From assembly GCF_011752625.1 (NCBI RefSeq), contig NZ_VWXD01000001.1:806001-870000 (forward strand): DNA of 64,000 nt, read 5' to 3'. The stretch comes from Candidatus Pantoea formicae (lineage in GTDB: Bacteria > Pseudomonadota > Gammaproteobacteria > Enterobacterales > Enterobacteriaceae). The position numbers and the translations under genes are program-made. Positions 60,668 to 64,000 of the stretch are shown here, piece after piece; position 1 is the stretch's first letter, and the number at the start of each line of letters is the position of its first letter. The notes beneath the pieces are model-generated. The model searched no databases, was not told where the DNA came from, and saw only the letters and a program-made list of their open reading frames with translations.

Positions 60668-62290
60668 ATGAGCAAACATTTTCACTTGCAGGCGCTGAGC
60701 TTGGCCCTGCTGACAGGGATATTTAGCGCACACGCGGCAGACACACCGGTTAAAGGTGGCACGCTGATCTATCTTGAACAGCAACCGCACACCAACCTGT
60801 ATCCGCCAGCCGGAGGTTTTTACCCTAACGGCGGCATTCTCAATCAAATCACCGATAAACTGACCTGGCAGAACCCTAAAACGCTGCAAGTTGAACCCTG
60901 GATTGCAGAAAGCTGGAGCAGCAACGCAGATAAAACCGAATATACTTTTAAAATTCGCCCAGGCGTCACATTCTCTGACGGCACCCCCCTGGATGCTAAC
61001 GCCGTCGCCAAAAATTTTGATACCTACGGCTTAGGAAATAAAGCCCAGCGCCTGCCTATTTCTGAAGTGATTAATAATTACGATCACAGTGAGGTTATTG
61101 ATCCCTTAACGGTAAAGTTTTATTTCAAAAAACCCTCACCCGGTTTTTTACAGGGCACGGCAACCATTGGGTCTGGATTGGTTTCATTAAGCACCCTGCA
61201 ACGGACTTTCGACCAACTGGGTGACGCACGCCATATTATTGGCTCCGGGCCTTTTGTGGTGAATGATGAGAAATTAGGTCGTGAGGTCGACTTAACGGCA
61301 CGTAAAGATTATCAATGGGGACCTAAAAATATCGCACAACAAGGTCCAGCCAATCTCGACGGCATTAAGTTTATCGTCACCCCTGAGGACAGCGTGCGCA
61401 TTGGCGCACTGTTGGCAGGCCAGGCTGATTTTATTCGTCAGGTGCAAGCCTATGACGAGAAGCAAGCTCAGCAGCAAAACTTCCCCATTTACGCCGCACC
61501 AACACGCGGAGTGAACGACAGCATCAGCTTCCGCCCAGACAATCCGCTGGTCAGCGACCTTAAAGTGCGCCAGGCATTGCTGCATGCCACTAACGCGCAA
61601 CAAGTGGTGCAGACGTTGTTCTCACCGAACTATCCTCAGGCTACCTCGGTGATTGCCAATTCTGCCGCAGGCTACGTCAACCTCGCCGACAAGCTGAAAT
61701 ATGATCCTGCGTTATCTAAACAGCTGTTGGATGAGGCGGGCTGGAAAGTCGGTAGCGATGGTATCCGCGAGAAAGACGGCAAAAAGCTGGCATTGACCAT
61801 CTACGAATCCCTGCCGCAGCCGCAAAACAAAGAAGTGCTGCAACTGGTCGCACAGCAGTGGCATCAGGTTGGTGTTGCCTTGGCAGTGAAAGCCGGTGAT
61901 GCCGGTAGCGCTACGTTGGATAACCTCGACCCGCTGAAAACCCCGCTCAATGTCACGGAAGTCGGCCGTGCCGATCCGGATGTGATCAAAAGCAGCTTCT
62001 ATCCAACGAACCGTAACGTGCTGCTGCAAAAAGGCGGGTCAAGCGACAAGGTGCAGAACTTCCGTGACGACAAGCTGAATGCGCTGTTAGTGGATATCTC
62101 TGCGGAAGTCGATCCCGCCAAGCGCCTGGCGCTGACCGGCGATGCGCAGCGCTATTTGCTCGACCAGGCCTACGTTATTCCCATCTTCGAAGAGCCACAG
62201 GTCTTTGCCGGTGCGCCTTGGTTGAAAGGCGTGAGCTTTGAAGCCGTTGGTCGTCCGTCGTTCTACGGCGCGTGGCTGGAAAAACACTAA
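60668..62290 (+). CDS. Family-5 (oligopeptide-type) ABC binding protein
   Basis: A 540-residue periplasmic binding protein: signal peptide to about residue 24 (FSAHAA), then GGTLIYLEQQPHTNLYPP and the family signature AESWSSNADKTEYTFKIRPG followed by FSDGTPLDA near 100. Such proteins bind peptides, opines or glutathione-like compounds. AAGGA precedes ATG 60668. It heads a transporter operon divergent from the sulfur-type operon, so a thiol conjugate or S-peptide is a reasonable guess. Confidence 0.92.
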   Translation: MSKHFHLQALSLALLTGIFSAHAADTPVKGGTLIYLEQQPHTNLYPPAGGFYPNGGILNQITDKLTWQNPKTLQVEPWIAESWSSNADKTEYTFKIRPGVTFSDGTPLDANAVAKNFDTYGLGNKAQRLPISEVINNYDHSEVIDPLTVKFYFKKPSPGFLQGTATIGSGLVSLSTLQRTFDQLGDARHIIGSGPFVVNDEKLGREVDLTARKDYQWGPKNIAQQGPANLDGIKFIVTPEDSVRIGALLAGQADFIRQVQAYDEKQAQQQNFPIYAAPTRGVNDSISFRPDNPLVSDLKVRQALLHATNAQQVVQTLFSPNYPQATSVIANSAAGYVNLADKLKYDPALSKQLLDEAGWKVGSDGIREKDGKKLALTIYESLPQPQNKEVLQLVAQQWHQVGVALAVKAGDAGSATLDNLDPLKTPLNVTEVGRADPDVIKSSFYPTNRNVLLQKGGSSDKVQNFRDDKLNALLVDISAEVDPAKRLALTGDAQRYLLDQAYVIPIFEEPQVFAGAPWLKGVSFEAVGRPSFYGAWLEKH

Positions 62291-62299
62291 GGTAGGCTG

Positions 62300-63247
62300 A
62301 TGATGCAACGTTCTCTGCTGCGAAGAGTGGGTCAAAGCGTGCTGGTCTTGTGGGCCGCCTTCACCCTGTCGTTCTTACTGCTGCAGGTGCTACCCGGCGA
62401 TGCGGTGCTGATTAAGTTCCAGAACCCGGATCTGGGCTTAAGCCCGGATCAAATCGCGGAAATGCGGCTGGCTTATGGCGCAGATAACCCACTGTGGCAG
62501 CAATATCTGCATACGCTGATGGCGATGCTGCGTGGTGACTTTGGCTACTCGGTGCAAGCGGGGGTGGCGGTCAGCGATCTGCTGATCAGCAATCTCCCTG
62601 CTACGCTGCAACTGGCGCTGCTGGGCTTTGCGCTCGCCACGCTGATCGCCTTTGCTCTGGCTGCCCTGTCGCGTTTACCCGCACTGCGCGTGCTGCGTTC
62701 GTTGCTGCAATCAGTCCCTGCGCTGTTTATTTCACTGCCCACGTTCTGGCTGGGGATCGCACTGATTCAGCTGTTCTCATTCCAACTGCGCTGGATCCCG
62801 GTCATCAACCCCTCGCCCTTGCAGGGATTGATTTTGCCAGTGATCACGGTAGCCATTCCGATTTCTGCTCCGCTGGCGCAAATTTTGCTGCGCAGTATCG
62901 ATCAAGTCGCTACCCAACCCTTTGTGGCGGTGGCGCGCGCCAAAGGGGCCAGCGAAAGTCGGGTGTTGTGGCACCACGTGATGCGCAATGCGCTGCTGCC
63001 GGTGCTGAACGTGGCCGGCCTGCTGCTGGGTGAACTGATCGCTGGTGCGCTGATCACTGAAACAGTGTTTGGCCTGAGCGGCATTGGTCAGTTAACGCAA
63101 CAAGCCGTCAACAATCAGGATGTAGCCGTGCTGCAGGCGGTAGTGATGATCTCGGCGTTGGCCTTTGTGTTAATCAATCTACTGGTCGATGCGCTTATGC
63201 CGTTGTTCGACCCACGCTTGCAAGTAATCGCTGGAGGAAGCCGATGA
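62300..63247 (+). CDS. Oligopeptide-type ABC permease (DppB-like)
   Basis: A 315-residue permease with six helices, an amino-terminal LLRRVGQSVLVLWAAFTLSF segment typical of DppB/OppB proteins, and the coupling motif FVAVARAKGASESRVLWHHVMRNALLPVLN near 210. It lies 9 bases after the binding-protein gene; its stop overlaps the start of the next permease by four bases (ATGA). Confidence 0.93.
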   Translation: MMQRSLLRRVGQSVLVLWAAFTLSFLLLQVLPGDAVLIKFQNPDLGLSPDQIAEMRLAYGADNPLWQQYLHTLMAMLRGDFGYSVQAGVAVSDLLISNLPATLQLALLGFALATLIAFALAALSRLPALRVLRSLLQSVPALFISLPTFWLGIALIQLFSFQLRWIPVINPSPLQGLILPVITVAIPISAPLAQILLRSIDQVATQPFVAVARAKGASESRVLWHHVMRNALLPVLNVAGLLLGELIAGALITETVFGLSGIGQLTQQAVNNQDVAVLQAVVMISALAFVLINLLVDALMPLFDPRLQVIAGGSR

Positions 63248-64000
63248 GCCTTGTTGATTATGCCAGCGCAAGACATCGCGCGACTGCAACGCGTAAAACA
63301 CACTACTGGCGCATCCAGCCGGGTTTGTGGCTCGCTTGGGCCGTGATGTTACTGGCGTTGCTGGCCGCGTTCGCCCCCGGACTGTTTACGCAGTACAACC
63401 CCACCCAAGGCATACCCGGTGCGCAACGTCTGGCGCCGCAAGCGGCTTACTGGCTGGGTACCGATCAGTTAGGTCGCGATCTGTTTGCGCGCATCATCTA
63501 TGGCGCCTCGCAGTCATTGGCTGCTGCGTTTGCGGCGGTAGCGATGGGTTTGATTGGCGGTACAGCCCTCGGCGTGCTGGCCGGTGCCGTCGGGGGGCGC
63601 ACAGAAAACACATTGATGCGCCTGGTGGATGTGCTGCTCTCGATTCCCTCGCTGCTGCTGTCGCTGAGCGTGCTGATTCTCCTGGGCTTTGGCACCGTAC
63701 ACGCCGCACTGGCGGTGGGCATTGCCTCCATTGCCAGCTTTGCGCGTCTAGCACGCGGTGAAGTGGTTCGCGTGCGACGCAGTGAATATGTTGAGGCCGC
63801 TTATGGTAGCGGCGGTAGCTTTTGGCAGGTGTTGTGGCGCCACATCCTACCCAACTCGCTGACGGCGGTGATTGCCTTTGCCGCTTTACAGTTTGGTCAG
63901 GCGATTCTGGCGCTCTCAACGTTGAGCTTCCTTGGCTACGGTACCCCGCCACCGACGCCGGAGTGGGGATTGTTAATTGCTGAAGGGCGCAATTATCTGG
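63244..64000 (+). CDS. Oligopeptide-type ABC permease (DppC-like), 3' end cut by window edge
   Basis: The first 252 residues are visible. Start at ATG 63244 after GAGGAAG, overlapping the stop of the DppB-like gene. DppC features: YWLGTDQLGRDLFARIIYGAS near 75 and the EAA loop YVEAAYGSGGSFWQVLWRHILPNSL near 180. It would pair with the DppB-like subunit; ATPase genes probably follow beyond the window. Confidence 0.92.
   Translation, partial: MSLVDYASARHRATATRKTHYWRIQPGLWLAWAVMLLALLAAFAPGLFTQYNPTQGIPGAQRLAPQAAYWLGTDQLGRDLFARIIYGASQSLAAAFAAVAMGLIGGTALGVLAGAVGGRTENTLMRLVDVLLSIPSLLLSLSVLILLGFGTVHAALAVGIASIASFARLARGEVVRVRRSEYVEAAYGSGGSFWQVLWRHILPNSLTAVIAFAALQFGQAILALSTLSFLGYGTPPPTPEWGLLIAEGRNYL

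Noticed and set aside
1..64000. CRISPR arrays, tRNA and rRNA genes, prophage genes, integrase or att sites
   Set aside because: No regularly spaced repeats, cloverleaf-like sequences, rRNA segments or phage structural genes were seen. The three palindromes before fic are too few and too symmetrical to be a CRISPR.

Overview
The window reads as chromosome of a gamma-proteobacterium of the Enterobacterales, most likely an Erwiniaceae member close to Pantoea or Erwinia. The grounds are a YebG homologue with a perfect LexA box, an AriR/YmgB-type protein, MetJ, Fur and sigma-28 (FliA) sites of enteric type, Cache-domain chemoreceptors, a PQQ sugar dehydrogenase and short GC-rich intergenic palindromes. 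The species call is inference.

Layout. 0-6.3 kb: a chemoreceptor cut by the left edge, a DUF3224 protein, an FMN reductase, two FAD amine/amino-acid oxidase-type enzymes (the second with a Tat signal) and a cupin between them. 6.3-10.6 kb: an AT-richer block with a CvaB-like C39-peptidase ABC exporter, its CvaA/HlyD-type adaptor and a small two-helix membrane protein. 10.8-20 kb: regulators (Lrp, two AraC, MarR), each beside a likely target (DUF2000, SDR, methyltransferase, MFS), plus a frameshifted GNAT gene, Nudix, DUF1543, cytochrome b561 and YjbR. 20-24 kb: two tandem 646-residue chemoreceptors, each with its own sigma-28 promoter. 24.3-29.4 kb: a six-gene periplasmic FAD sugar/polyol dehydrogenase operon. 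29.9-33.1 kb: a hydroxyacid dehydrogenase, RraA-like aldolase and MFS operon. 33.4-35.5 kb: mesX-mesD, a folate-independent methionine synthase pair behind tandem met boxes. 35.7-36.2 kb: a probable class II microcin precursor with a 15-residue double-glycine-type leader, and its immunity gene. 36.4-38.9 kb: a PQQ membrane dehydrogenase. 39.4-46.5 kb: a Fur-controlled ferric-siderophore uptake locus. 46.7-52.6 kb: Fic protein behind three tandem palindromes, YebG, a coupled Ham1-like/SIR2 pair, an AT-rich stretch, a candidate small RNA, an AriR-type protein and an EAL protein. 52.6-64 kb: an eight-gene operon (amino-acid ABC importer, two binding proteins, acetyltransferase, two flavin monooxygenases, M20 deacylase) and a divergent family-5 ABC importer running off the right edge.

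How the genes work together. The most interesting system is the apparent microcin. Its precursor and immunity genes lie about 26 kb from the only peptidase-type exporter in the window. That exporter has the predicted catalytic triad at Cys32/His105/Asp121, the same positions as I recall for CvaB. The final 11 kb fits the N-acetylate, import, oxygenate and deacetylate scheme known for S-alkylcysteine sulfur salvage. The Ham1-SIR2 pair next to Fic and an SOS gene looks like a small conflict or defence zone.
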